A stretch of DNA of 64,000 nucleotides, taken from the NCBI RefSeq assembly GCF_000829825.1, contig NZ_JXSL01000023.1, positions 62,001 through 126,000 on the forward strand. Direction: 5' to 3'. This document shows positions 21,067-31,008 of this stretch, piece by piece. Source of the DNA: Paramagnetospirillum magnetotacticum MS-1. GTDB taxonomy: Bacteria > Pseudomonadota > Alphaproteobacteria > Rhodospirillales > Magnetospirillaceae. The translations under genes and the position numbers were made by a program. Every line of letters begins with the position of its first letter. The first letter of the stretch is position 1. Under the pieces are notes generated by a model. It did no database searches. It was not told the DNA's origin and saw only the letters and a program-made list of their open reading frames with translations.

Positions 21067-22211
21067 CAAGGGGAAGATGACGTCCCGTTGCCCATGCGGA
21101 TGATGGTGCTGACCGGAACCAGCGCGAAGCCGCGGGCTTCCAGCCCCGGCAGCCACCCAGCCAGGGCCTCGATGGTGCCGTCATGGGGATGGCCGATGGC
21201 GATGGCGGCCCCATGCTTGCGGGCATAGGCCTCGGTCTTGGCCAATTGGGCGCGCACATGTGCCACACCCTGGTCGTTGTCGAGGAAGACATGGCGCGCC
21301 GCGAAAGGCACACCGTAATGGCGCGCCGTCTCCGCACCCACCGTATGTTCCGAGGTCACGGAATCGATGAAGGCCAGGCCACGGCGGCGCAACTCGGCCA
21401 TCACCACCCGCATGCCCGCCGCATCGGAGGTGAAACGCGAACCCATATGGTTGTTGATCCCCACATAGCCGTCAAAGCGTGACAGGCCCCAATCCAGACG
21501 GCGGCGGATCTCTTCGGGCGGCAGGCCTACTTCCAGCACCTCGGCGCCGGGATCATAGGAAGCGCTTTGCGGCTGCATGGGCACATGGACCATCAGTTCG
21601 TGCCCATGCGCCCTGGCATCATGGGATTGGCGCGCCACATCCTCGGCATAGGTCATGTAGGACAGGGTCAAAGGCCCCTTCAACTGGGCCATGCGCTCGC
21701 TGCGGCGGCGATCGACGCCCAGATCGTCGATGATGATGGCGATGACCGGCTTGCCCCCGGTTTTGGGCACGGGAAGGGCATTGCGCAGCCACACCGCCGC
21801 TCCGGCCGGAGGCAGTTTGACCTCTGGACTGGCTGGGGGCTGCGCAGGCGCGGGAACCAGAGAAACCACATCGGAGGCATGCCCGAATTCCAGCGCCTCG
21901 GACGAGCCGGGATCGGGCCGGGGTGGCGGCGGCTGCAACAGCGGACGGCCGTCATCCGCCTCCTCATTGGCCGAAGGCAATGGCGGCGGAGGCGGAGGCG
22001 GCGAGGTCGTCTCGGAGATAACCGGGGCGGGCGCCTGCTCGGCCCCGGCCATCTGCGTCTTGGCCGACTTCCCCGACCACAGGCCCAGGACCAGACCGAT
22101 CCCGACACCGGCCACCAGAACGGCAATCATCAAGCCGACCAAAACCGAGGGACGCTCCCACAGCGGCACCTTGTTGCCCATCAGCATCCGTCTGACGTCG
22201 CGCCGTCCCAC
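21066..22211 (-). CDS. divergent polysaccharide deacetylase family protein
   Basis: 381 residues from a GTG at 22211 with GGGGTGA upstream; ATGs at 22187 and 22181 are alternatives. One N-terminal membrane segment (VLVGLMIAVLVAGVGIGLVLGLW), a long Pro-rich periplasmic linker (about residues 60-145), and a C-terminal divergent polysaccharide deacetylase domain: VIAIIIDDLGVD, LTLSYMTYAED, HELMVHVPMQP, GINNHMGSRFTSD, FIDSVTSEHTV, AIAIGHPHDGTIEAL. The metal/catalytic Asp pair and His residues of the YibQ-like family are visible. Probably acts on a periplasmic or envelope glycan. It sits inside the copper module between copZ and cueR, without an obvious functional link. Confidence 0.87.
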   Translation of the reverse strand: MGRRDVRRMLMGNKVPLWERPSVLVGLMIAVLVAGVGIGLVLGLWSGKSAKTQMAGAEQAPAPVISETTSPPPPPPPLPSANEEADDGRPLLQPPPPRPDPGSSEALEFGHASDVVSLVPAPAQPPASPEVKLPPAGAAVWLRNALPVPKTGGKPVIAIIIDDLGVDRRRSERMAQLKGPLTLSYMTYAEDVARQSHDARAHGHELMVHVPMQPQSASYDPGAEVLEVGLPPEEIRRRLDWGLSRFDGYVGINNHMGSRFTSDAAGMRVVMAELRRRGLAFIDSVTSEHTVGAETARHYGVPFAARHVFLDNDQGVAHVRAQLAKTEAYARKHGAAIAIGHPHDGTIEALAGWLPGLEARGFALVPVSTIIRMGNGTSSSP

Positions 22212-22274
22212 TGTGTCGTCACCCCGTTTGAAGCAGCCTTTCTTGTAAGGCGAATCCGTCGCAGGCGCAAAGCC

Positions 22275-22667
22275 TCATGGCGCGGTCGCCAACTCCTCCA
22301 GGATGGGACAATCGGGGTGATCATCGCCGCAGCACCGCGTGGTCAGGTCCAGCAAAGTGCGGCGGATGGAATCGAGATCGGCGATCTTGCTTTCGATCTC
22401 GGCCACATGCTTCAAGGCGATGGCCTTGACGTCGGCGCTGGCCCGGCTGCGGTCGCGCCACAATTCCAGCAACCCGCCCACGTCGCCCACGGAAAAGCCC
22501 AGGGAGCGGGCCCGGTGGATGAAGCGCAGCGTCTCCACTTCATTGCTGGTATAGGCGCGGTAGCCCGACGCGGTACGCCCAGCCTCGGGGATCAATCCCA
22601 CGGATTCGTAATAGCGGATGGTCTTGGCCGAAATGCCGGAGCGCCGGGCCGCCTCGCCAATATTCAT
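22275..22667 (-). CDS. cueR: copper-responsive MerR-family regulator (CueR type)
   Basis: 130 residues. N-terminal MerR HTH (MNIGEAARRSGISAKTIRYYESVGLIP), a dimerisation helix, and a metal-binding loop CCGDDHPDCPIL in which two cysteines are spaced as in CueR (C-x7-C), the Cu(I)/Ag(I)-sensing type. Activates exporters when monovalent copper binds. Its start overlaps the end of copA by four bases, so copA and cueR are co-transcribed and cueR is probably autoinduced from the operator at 24878-24898. Confidence 0.93.
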   Translation of the reverse strand: MNIGEAARRSGISAKTIRYYESVGLIPEAGRTASGYRAYTSNEVETLRFIHRARSLGFSVGDVGGLLELWRDRSRASADVKAIALKHVAEIESKIADLDSIRRTLLDLTTRCCGDDHPDCPILEELATAP

Positions 22668-24838
22668 GTCATCCTCCAGCGGCGCAGCAACAAGGAATTA
22701 GAGACCACCGAGACCGAGGACATGGCCATGGCCGCCCCGGCGATGACCGGGGTCAGCAACCCCAGGGCGGCGGCCGGAATGGCCACCACATTATAGGCGA
22801 AGGCCCAGAACAGGTTCTGGCGGATCTTGGAGGTGGTGGCGCGCGATATGGCGATGGCTTCGGCCAAGCGGGCCGGATCGCCTTTCACCAGGGTGATCCC
22901 CGCCGCCTGCATGGCCACATCGGTGCCGGTCCCCATGGCGATGCCAATATGGGCGGCGGCCAGGGCGGGCGCGTCATTGATGCCGTCGCCCACCATGGCC
23001 ACCACCTTGCCCGAATCCTTGATGCGGCGGATTTCCGCTTCCTTATCCTCGGGCAGCACCTCGGAGAGCACCCGGTCCACGCCTGCGGCCCGCGCCACGG
23101 CATCCGCCGCACGCGCATTGTCGCCGGTCAGCATCACCGTCTCGATGCCCAAGGCCTTAAGCCGCGCCACCGCGCCTGCGGCACTGGGCTTGATGGGATC
23201 GGCCACGGCGACGAAGCCCAGCATGCGCGGCCCCTCGGACACCCACATCAGGGTGCGGCCCAGGGCTTCCTCCGCCTCGGCGGGCAGGGCCAGGGCACCC
23301 GCAGCGATGCCCCGCTCGGCCATCAGACGGCGGCTGCCGATCAGCAGATTGCGCCCTTCCACCTCCGCCTCCAGACCCCGACCGGGCAGGCTGCGGAAGG
23401 CACACAGCGGCGCCACGGGTTCCTGAACGGCGGCCAGGAGAGCGCGGGCCAGGGGGTGCTCGCTGCCTTGCTGGGCCGAAGCGGCAAGGCGCAGCAGTTC
23501 CGCCTCGTTACCATCGGCGGCCCGGATGGCGGCCACCGCCGGGCGGCCTTCGGTCAAGGTGCCGGTCTTGTCGAACACCATGACCTGGACCTTATGGGCC
23601 AGTTCCAGCGCCTCGGCGTCCTTGATCAGAATACCATGCCGCGCCGCCAGACCGGTGCCGACCATGATACCTGTGGGGGTGGCAAGGCCCAGGGCGCAGG
23701 GGCAGGCGATGACCAGCACCGACACCGCCGCCACGAAGGCGGTCTGCATATCGCCCGCCATCAGCCACCAGCCCATGAAGGACAGAGCGGCGATCACCGT
23801 CACCACCGGCACGAAGACATTGGAAATGCGATCCACCAGCTTTTGCACCGGAGCCTTGGCGGACTGAGCGCCCTGGACCATGCGGATGATGCGGCTGATG
23901 GTGGATTGAGCCCCCACCCGCGTCGCTTCGACTCGCAACAATCCATCGCCATTGACCGAACCGGCCACCACCTCATCGCCGGGGCCACGCGGTACCGGCA
24001 GGCTTTCCCCGGTGATCAGCGATTCGTCCATCTGGGAGAGACCATCCACCACCGTGCCATCGACGGGGGCGCGCTCGCCGGGGCGGATCAGCACCACTTC
24101 GCCCACCGCCACCAGGGCGGCGGGAACCTCCATGACCACGCCGTCGCGCTCCACCCGCGCCGTATCGGGCTTGAGCCGCATCAGGGCGCGGATGGCGCCC
24201 GCCGCCGAGCGCTTGGCGCGCCCCTCCAGCAGTTTGCCCAGCAGCACCAGGGTGATGACCACCGAGGCGCCCTCGAAATAAAGATTGCCGTGATGGGCAT
24301 CGCCCGCCACCACATGCCAGGCCGACAGGCCGAAGGCGGCAGAGGTGCCCAGCACCACCAGCATGTCCATATTGCCCGCGCCTCCTTTGAGGGAGGCCCA
24401 GGCTCCAGTATAAAAGCGCGCCCCGATCCAGAACTGCACCGGCGCGGCCAAAGCCAATTGGATCAGCGGCGGAATCATGACGTGCAGCCCCGCCATGTCG
24501 AGAACCATCTGGCCGATCAGCGGCAGGGTCAGCAGGGCCGAAAGCAGCAGCAAACGCAGGTGATGGGCGGATTCGGCGGCGTGCTCGGCCTCCTCACGGT
24601 CAAGGTCCTCGTCGCCTTGCTGGGCGAGATCGGCCTGAAAGCCCGCCTTGACGATGGCCGAGACCAGATCCTCAGGTCCCGCCTTGTCGGAATCGAAGCG
24701 GATATCGGCCCGTTCGGCCGCCAGACTGACCAGGGCCTGTTCCACACCGGCCACCTTGCCCAGCACCCGCTCCAGACGGGTGGAACAAGCGGCGCAGGTC
24801 ATGCCCTTGACGGGAAGCGACAGGCTTTGACTGGTCAT
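22664..24838 (-). CDS. copA: copper-translocating P-type ATPase
   Basis: 724 residues. Exports Cu(I) to the periplasm at the expense of ATP. Domains in order: one N-terminal HMA domain with GMTCAACSTR (CxxC), a linker, the first membrane helices, actuator domain with TGESLPV, the intramembranous metal site CPCALGLATPTGI, phosphorylation motif DKTGTLTEG, the SEHPLARAL signature of the P1B nucleotide-binding domain, and the hinge GDGINDAPALAAA. A second N-terminal HMA is absent. Overlaps cueR by four bases and has a CueR-type operator upstream. Confidence 0.97.
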   Translation of the reverse strand: MTSQSLSLPVKGMTCAACSTRLERVLGKVAGVEQALVSLAAERADIRFDSDKAGPEDLVSAIVKAGFQADLAQQGDEDLDREEAEHAAESAHHLRLLLLSALLTLPLIGQMVLDMAGLHVMIPPLIQLALAAPVQFWIGARFYTGAWASLKGGAGNMDMLVVLGTSAAFGLSAWHVVAGDAHHGNLYFEGASVVITLVLLGKLLEGRAKRSAAGAIRALMRLKPDTARVERDGVVMEVPAALVAVGEVVLIRPGERAPVDGTVVDGLSQMDESLITGESLPVPRGPGDEVVAGSVNGDGLLRVEATRVGAQSTISRIIRMVQGAQSAKAPVQKLVDRISNVFVPVVTVIAALSFMGWWLMAGDMQTAFVAAVSVLVIACPCALGLATPTGIMVGTGLAARHGILIKDAEALELAHKVQVMVFDKTGTLTEGRPAVAAIRAADGNEAELLRLAASAQQGSEHPLARALLAAVQEPVAPLCAFRSLPGRGLEAEVEGRNLLIGSRRLMAERGIAAGALALPAEAEEALGRTLMWVSEGPRMLGFVAVADPIKPSAAGAVARLKALGIETVMLTGDNARAADAVARAAGVDRVLSEVLPEDKEAEIRRIKDSGKVVAMVGDGINDAPALAAAHIGIAMGTGTDVAMQAAGITLVKGDPARLAEAIAISRATTSKIRQNLFWAFAYNVVAIPAAALGLLTPVIAGAAMAMSSVSVVSNSLLLRRWRMT

Positions 24839-24873
24839 GGGGCATCCTCGGTTTTCCGATCCATGCCACCAGT

Positions 24874-24902
24874 CTTGACCTTCCAGTCACTGGAAGGTCA
24901 AG
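24874..24902 (-). promoter_or_regulatory. CueR-type operator/promoter of copA
   Basis: A perfect palindrome around 24888 contains ACCTTCC-n7-GGAAGGT, the same core as the site upstream of copZ. On the minus strand TTGACC (24901-24896) and AAGACT (24876-24871) are separated by 19 bases, the spacer expected for a MerR-family activated promoter. Confidence 0.88.
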
Positions 24903-24937
24903 ACCCATCTAAGATGGACGCCACTTTGATTTGACCT

Positions 24938-25040
24938 GTCATCCCGACGCCCACGGGCGGAGGGATCTCGTCCTGGCAGAGTATTTCAGAACCCGCACCG
25001 GCGCTCCAGGCGGAGATCCCTCGCTTGCGCTCGGGATGAT
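24938..25040. repeat. palindromic intergenic repeat (REP/MITE-like)
   Basis: The arms are TCATCCCGA...GGAGGGATCTC at 24939-24969 and its inverted counterpart GAGATCCCTCG...CTCGGGATGA at 25013-25039, with a less symmetrical centre. Units of this 'catcccgag/agggatctc' type recur in intergenic regions of many alphaproteobacteria (general knowledge). It lies between divergently oriented copA promoter and the 3' end of the MCP gene. Confidence 0.7.
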
Positions 25041-25078
25041 CAGAACACGGCGGTTCCAAAGCCGTCGGCATGACATCA

Positions 25079-26758
25079 TCAGGCCGACTTCACGCCGCTG
25101 AGGAAATTGGCCACCACGCCTTTCAGGGAATCGGCCTGCTGATTGACCGTTTTGGCCGAGCCCAGCACGCTGGAAGCCGCCGTTCCGGTATCCTCCGCAG
25201 CCCTGGTCACTCCACCGATAGTGGCCGACACCTCCTGAGTGCCCGAGGCCGCCTGTTGGACGTTACGGGCGATTTCCGCCGTGGCGGCGCTTTGCTCCTC
25301 CACCGCCGAGGCGATGGCCGATGAAATCTGGTTGATCTCCTCGATCCGCTTGACGATGCCGCCGATGGCGTCCACCGCTTGACGGGTGGCCTCTTGCACG
25401 GCGGAGATCTGCTGGCTGATTTCCTCGGTGGCCCGCCCGGTCTGGTTGGCGAGATTCTTGACCTCGCCAGCCACCACGGCAAAGCCCTTGCCAGCATCGC
25501 CCGCACGGGCCGCCTCGATGGTGGCGTTGAGAGCCAGCAGATTGGTCTGCGACGCGATATCATTGATCAGCTTGACCACGTCGCCGATGCGGGCCGAGCT
25601 CTCGGCCAGCCCCGTCACCGTCTGATTGGTCTTGGACGCCTCGTCCGCGGCCATCCGGGCCACCTGGGAGGACTGGGTCACCTGACGGCCGATCTCGTGG
25701 ATGGAAGACGACAATTCCTCGGCGGCCGAGGCCACCGTCTGCACGCTGGACGACGCCTCTTCGGTGGCGGCGGCCACCATCACCGCCTGACGGCTGGTCT
25801 GTTCGGCGGTGGCGCTCATGCCCTGGGCGGCGTGTTCCATGTCGGTGGAGGCCACCGACACCGCGTTCAGCATGGAGGAAACCGCCTCATCGAAATTGCG
25901 CGTCAGACTCTCGATGGTTTTGCCGCGCGCCAGATTCCTCTCCTGGGCGGCGCGCTGTTCTGCTTCCAACTGCTCTGAGCGAAGCATATTCTCCTTGAAG
26001 GTCTGCATGGCGGCGGCCATGCCGCCCACCTCGTCAGTGCGCCCGACCGCAGGAATGACCACCGCGAAATCCTTCTCGGCCAGCCGTCCCATGGCCGCCG
26101 TCATGGCGATGATGGGAGTTGCGATGCTGTTGCGCAGCATCATGCCGAAAACAGCCACCAAGACGACGACGGCAACGATGGCGATGATCATGATCAGCCG
26201 CGAGCGGTCATACATGATGTCCCCGGCATGAGACGCGTCCTTGCCGCCCTGAAGATTGATCTCCACCGCCTTCGTGGCGTGTTTCTGGGCATCGGCATAG
26301 AGTTGGAGACTGCCGAGTACAACCTCCTTCGCCTTGTCGTTCTCGTTCTTGCGTGACAAATCCAGCGTCCGCGCCGTCATGGCATCGTAGTCGCCCATCA
26401 CCTTGACCCAGGCGTCGAAATTGGCCTTTTCCTCGGGCGAGGAGATCAGTTTGGCGTATCGGTCCCTGACCTTGACGAATTCGCTGTGCTGGGCGGCCAG
26501 AATCTTCTCGACCTCGGCCATCTGGGCGTCATCGGTGGTGAGGATGTGACGGAACACGGTCGCCCGCTGCTTGGCCAGCAGGCCGTCCAGCTCCCGCGAG
26601 GCATCCACGCTGGGCAGCCAGTTCTCGTCCATGTCCGTGGATAACTGGTTGACGGCGGCAAGCCGGTTGATGGCAAAGAAGGACAAGCCCATCACCACGG
26701 CCAAAATCAGGCCAAAGGCAACGGCCAGCTTCCTGGCGATGGTGAGGCGATCGAACAT
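25079..26758 (-). CDS. methyl-accepting chemotaxis protein
   Basis: 559 residues from the ATG at 26758. Topology: membrane helix 1 (LAVAFGLILAVVMGLSFFAI), a periplasmic four-helix-bundle sensor (about 35-190; contains DENWLPSVDASRELDGLLAKQRA, resembling the MCP 4HB domain), membrane helix 2 (LIMIIAIVAVVVLVAVFGMML), HAMP, and the cytosolic signalling domain with the tip [21 protein letters not shown] and [16 protein letters not shown]. Signals through CheA/CheW to the flagellar motor. Ligand unknown. Confidence 0.94.
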   Translation of the reverse strand: MFDRLTIARKLAVAFGLILAVVMGLSFFAINRLAAVNQLSTDMDENWLPSVDASRELDGLLAKQRATVFRHILTTDDAQMAEVEKILAAQHSEFVKVRDRYAKLISSPEEKANFDAWVKVMGDYDAMTARTLDLSRKNENDKAKEVVLGSLQLYADAQKHATKAVEINLQGGKDASHAGDIMYDRSRLIMIIAIVAVVVLVAVFGMMLRNSIATPIIAMTAAMGRLAEKDFAVVIPAVGRTDEVGGMAAAMQTFKENMLRSEQLEAEQRAAQERNLARGKTIESLTRNFDEAVSSMLNAVSVASTDMEHAAQGMSATAEQTSRQAVMVAAATEEASSSVQTVASAAEELSSSIHEIGRQVTQSSQVARMAADEASKTNQTVTGLAESSARIGDVVKLINDIASQTNLLALNATIEAARAGDAGKGFAVVAGEVKNLANQTGRATEEISQQISAVQEATRQAVDAIGGIVKRIEEINQISSAIASAVEEQSAATAEIARNVQQAASGTQEVSATIGGVTRAAEDTGTAASSVLGSAKTVNQQADSLKGVVANFLSGVKSA

Positions 26759-26885
26759 GGATTGACCCTTCCACAAAACCAGTATTTCAGATGCTACTCT
26801 TCCACAATTACTAATGGAATATATCTTTGGTATGGATTAGAAGGGGCAAAAACCACATGCTCGACCATGGGACGGGCCTTCACAG

Positions 26886-26913
26886 TTGACACGCCCGCCC
26901 GTCCGAGTAGGTT
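26886..26913 (+). promoter_or_regulatory. candidate promoter of the liv operon
   Basis: TTGACA (26886-26891) and TAGGTT (26908-26913) are separated by 16 bases, about 43 bases before the livH start codon. A match to sigma-70-like boxes found by eye only. Confidence 0.35.
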
Positions 26914-26956
26914 CCTAGCATTCCGCGTGAAATGAGTGCCGCAGCCTGGGGGGTGG

Positions 26957-27871
26957 ATGGAGTATTTTCTCCAACAGTTGATCAATGGCCTGACGCTGGG
27001 CGCGATCTATGGTCTGGTGGCGCTTGGCTACACCATGGTTTACGGCGTTCTGGGCATGATCAATTTTGCTCACGGCACCATCTACATGGTGGGCGCGTTC
27101 ATTTCGCTGATCACCTTTTTGGCCGCCACCACGCTTCTCGGAACCTCGGTTCCCCTGGCCCTGGTCCTGACCCTGTTCGCCGCCATGGGCTTGACCGCGC
27201 TGTGGGGCTGGACGGCCGAAAGGGTGGCCTATCGGCCATTGCGCTCGGCGCCGCGCCTGGCGCCGCTGATCTCGGCCATCGGCGTGTCCATCATGCTGCA
27301 GAACTTCGTGGCCCAAGCCCAGGGCGCACGGGCCAAGCCGCTGCCGCCGGTGTTCAAGGGCGGAATCACCTTGATGGATGGCGGCGGCTTCGTAGTCAGC
27401 CTCAGCTGGATGCAGATGGTCATCATGGCGCTGACCCTGGCGTTGATGGCCGTGTTCACCTGGATCATCACCCGCACCGCCTTGGGCCGCGCCCAGCGCG
27501 CCTGCGAGCAGGACATGAAGATGGCCTCGCTCTTAGGCATCGATGTGGACCGGGTAATCTCCACCACCTTCGTCATCGGCGCCGGACTGGCGGGCGTGGC
27601 CGGGATGATGGTAACTCTCTATTACGGGGTGATCGACTTCTATATCGGCTTCCTGGCCGGGATCAAGGCGTTCACGGCCGCCGTGCTGGGCGGCATCGGC
27701 TCGCTGCCCGGCGCCATGCTGGGCGGGCTGCTGATCGGACTGATCGAGGCCTTCTGGTCGGCCTATTTCTCCATCGAATACAAGGATGTGGCCACGTTCA
27801 GCATCCTGGTGGCGGTTCTGGTCTTCCGTCCCACCGGCCTGTTGGGCCGTCCGGATGTGGAGAAGATCTGA
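26957..27871 (+). CDS. livH: branched-chain amino acid ABC transporter, permease LivH
   Basis: 304 residues from the ATG at 26957, with a GGGGGG stretch upstream. Polytopic inner-membrane protein with about eight hydrophobic segments and family signatures: LINGLTLGAIYGLVALGYTMVYG, GMINFAHGTIYMVGAF, and near the C-terminus GIKAFTAAVLGGIGSLPGAMLGGLLIGL. Forms the membrane channel of the HAAT-type ABC importer with LivM. First of five tightly linked genes; the stop is one base from the livM start. Confidence 0.95.
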   Translation: MEYFLQQLINGLTLGAIYGLVALGYTMVYGVLGMINFAHGTIYMVGAFISLITFLAATTLLGTSVPLALVLTLFAAMGLTALWGWTAERVAYRPLRSAPRLAPLISAIGVSIMLQNFVAQAQGARAKPLPPVFKGGITLMDGGGFVVSLSWMQMVIMALTLALMAVFTWIITRTALGRAQRACEQDMKMASLLGIDVDRVISTTFVIGAGLAGVAGMMVTLYYGVIDFYIGFLAGIKAFTAAVLGGIGSLPGAMLGGLLIGLIEAFWSAYFSIEYKDVATFSILVAVLVFRPTGLLGRPDVEKI

Positions 27872-27872
27872 C

Positions 27873-29120
27873 ATGGCGGGCAAGACCATCCGCACCCTGG
27901 TGGTGGATGCCCTGCTGGGCGGGCTGGTGGCCGCCGCCATGGCGCTGCCCATGCTGGGCGTGCGCCTCGAAGACGGAGCCACCGGCCTCAGTTTAAGCGG
28001 ACGCCTCGACTGGGTTGTCTGGGCGGCCGGTCTGGTGGCCCTGGCCCGGTTGCTGATGGGTCTGCTCCGTCTGGCCTTGGCCGGTCGCGGACCCCACCTG
28101 CCCGCGCCGCCACGTGCCGCCATGGTCTATGTGGGCTGGGCCATGGTGGCCTTTGCCCTGGTCCTGCCCTTCCTGCCCTTCTCGGGCCGCAATCTGGTGG
28201 ACAAGGCCACACTGGTGCTCATCTACGTCATGCTGGGCTGGGGCCTGAACATCGTGGTGGGACTGGCCGGATTGCTGGATCTGGGCTTCGTCGCCTTCTA
28301 CGCGGTGGGGGCCTATTCCTATGCCTTGCTCAGCCAGACCTTCGGCCTGTCCTTCTGGGTCTGCCTGCCCCTGGCCGGGCTGCTGGCCGCCAGTTTCGGC
28401 CTGGTCCTGGGTTTTCCCGTGCTGCGGCTGCGCGGCGACTATATCGCCATCGTCACCATGGGTCTGGGCGAGATCATCCGCGTCATCTTGCAGAACTGGC
28501 AGGACGTCACCGGCGGCCCCAACGGCATTTCCGGCATCGAGCGCCCCTCGTTCTTCGGCCTGTCCTTCAAGATGGTTCCGCCCGAAGGCAGCCGGGGTTT
28601 CGCTGAATTCTTCGGCCTGGAATACTCCGCCGATCACCGGGTGACTTTTCTGTATTTCCTGATCCTGGCGCTGGCCCTGCTGACCAATGTCATCACGCTT
28701 CGCATCCGCCGCCTGCCGGTGGGCCGGGCCTGGGAGGCGCTGCGCGAAGACGAGATCGCCTGCCGGTCCTTAGGCATCAACCCCACCTTGGTGAAACTCT
28801 CGGCCTTTGCCACGGGTGCCATGTTCGCGGGCTTCGCTGGATCGTTCTTCGCCACCCGCCAGGGCTTCATCAGCCCGGAAAGCTTCACCTTCATCGAATC
28901 GGCGGTGATCCTGGCCATCGTGGTCCTGGGCGGCATGGGCAGCCAGATCGGCATCGTGCTGGCCGCCCTGCTGCTGGTGGGCCTGCCCGAATGGTTCCGC
29001 GAGTTGCAGCAATTTCGCATGCTGGCCTTCGGCGGGGCCATGGTGCTGATCATGCTGTGGAAGCCCGCCGGTCTGCTGTCGACGCGCGAGCCCACCATCC
29101 GGCTGGGTGAGGCGAAATGA
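27873..29120 (+). CDS. livM: branched-chain amino acid ABC transporter, permease LivM
   Basis: 415 residues from the ATG at 27873. Longer than many LivM proteins because of two extra N-terminal hydrophobic segments, as in proteobacterial LivM. Signatures: LIYVMLGWGLNIVVGLAGLLDLGFVAFYAVGAY in two parts, GDYIAIVTMGLGEIIR, WEALREDEIACRSLGINPT, and ILAIVVLGGMGSQIGIVLAA. Pairs with LivH. It overlaps livG by four bases (ATGA). Confidence 0.95.
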   Translation: MAGKTIRTLVVDALLGGLVAAAMALPMLGVRLEDGATGLSLSGRLDWVVWAAGLVALARLLMGLLRLALAGRGPHLPAPPRAAMVYVGWAMVAFALVLPFLPFSGRNLVDKATLVLIYVMLGWGLNIVVGLAGLLDLGFVAFYAVGAYSYALLSQTFGLSFWVCLPLAGLLAASFGLVLGFPVLRLRGDYIAIVTMGLGEIIRVILQNWQDVTGGPNGISGIERPSFFGLSFKMVPPEGSRGFAEFFGLEYSADHRVTFLYFLILALALLTNVITLRIRRLPVGRAWEALREDEIACRSLGINPTLVKLSAFATGAMFAGFAGSFFATRQGFISPESFTFIESAVILAIVVLGGMGSQIGIVLAALLLVGLPEWFRELQQFRMLAFGGAMVLIMLWKPAGLLSTREPTIRLGEAK

Positions 29121-29922
29121 GCGCCCCGCTTCTCACCGTCGAACACGTCACCATGCGCTTCGGCGGCCTGTTCGCCGTCAACGATCTGTCGTTCTCGGCC
29201 AAGCCGAAGGAAATCACCGCGGTGATCGGCCCCAATGGGGCGGGCAAGACCACTTTGTTCAACTGCATCACCGGCTTTTACAAGCCCCAGGTGGGGCGCA
29301 TGACGCTGGATCACCCCTCGGGCCCCGTTCTGCTGGAGCGCCTGGACGATTTCGCCATCGCCGCCAAGGCGGGCGTGGCGCGTACCTTCCAGAACATCCG
29401 CCTGTTCGCGAGAATGAGCGTGTTGGAAAATCTGATCGTCGCCCAGCACACCACCTTGATGCGGGCTTCGGCCTTTTCCCTGGCCGGGCTTCTGGGCCTG
29501 TCGCGCTACCGGCACGCCGAAGCCCAGGCGGTGGAAAGGGCGCGGCACTGGCTGGACAAGGTCGGACTCACCTCCCTTGCCGACGAGGAAGCGGGCAGCC
29601 TGCCCTACGGCCATCAGCGCCGCTTGGAGATCGCGCGCGCCATGTGCACCGGGCCGGTCCTGCTGTGCCTGGACGAGCCCGCCGCCGGACTGAACCCGCG
29701 CGAATCGGCGGAATTGAACCGCCTGCTGCTCGACATCCGCGACGAGAACGGCATCGGCTTGCTGCTCATCGAGCATGATATGAGCGTGGTGATGGAGATC
29801 TCCGACCATATCGTGGTGCTCGATTACGGGAAGAAAATCGCCGAGGGCGAGCCGAAAGCCATCAAGGCCGACCCGGCGGTGATCCGCGCCTATCTGGGCG
29901 AACCGGACGAAGAGGAGGCCGT

Positions 29923-29926
<4 letters not shown>
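29117..29926 (+). CDS. livG: branched-chain amino acid ABC transporter, ATP-binding protein LivG
   Basis: 269 residues. ABC ATPase with Walker A GPNGAGKTTLF, Q-loop region ARTFQNIRLF, a signature (LPYGHQRRLEIARAM, a degenerate LSGGQ usual in LivG), Walker B LLCLDEPAAGLNP and the switch His in LIEHDMSVVM. Overlaps livM and livF by four bases each, so translation is coupled. Confidence 0.96.
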
Positions 29927-30635
<709 letters not shown>

Positions 30636-30639
<4 letters not shown>

Positions 30640-30962
30640 TCACCTCCATCCCCGTCTTCATCGGACTGACCCTGGTCCTGTTCGGTGGCTGCGCCTTCAT
30701 GACCGGACAGGCCCTGGCCGTCACCTGGCGCCCGTACCGGCAAGTCATTCCCTATACGATGATGCTGGGATGCGCCGACCGCTTCCTCGGCTTCGCCCTG
30801 TTCGAGGGTGAGTTGCTGTCCCTGAGCGGCTGGCTGCTGGACAGCGCCGTGCTTTGCGTCATCGGGTTGCTGGCCTGGCGCCTGACGCAGGTGCGCCGCA
30901 TGGCCGACCAGTATCCCTGGCTTTATATCCGCACCGGATGGTTGACCTTGCGCCGTCTTTGA
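30636..30962 (+). CDS. small membrane protein of the liv operon (DUF6867-like)
   Basis: 108 residues with three hydrophobic segments (VFIGLTLVLFGGCAFMTGQAL, an IPYTMMLGCADRFLGFALF stretch, and LLDSAVLCVIGLLAWRL) and a basic C-terminal tail ending PWLYIRTGWLTLRRL. Start overlaps the livF stop (ATGA), so it is translationally coupled to the transporter. I recall similar small proteins at the end of liv operons in alphaproteobacteria (the DUF6867 type). Function unknown; an accessory of LivHM is an inference from position. Confidence 0.75.
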
Positions 30963-31008
30963 CCGGCCCTGGTCGTCTCATGTACGATCCCATACCAAGG
31001 GAATGGAG

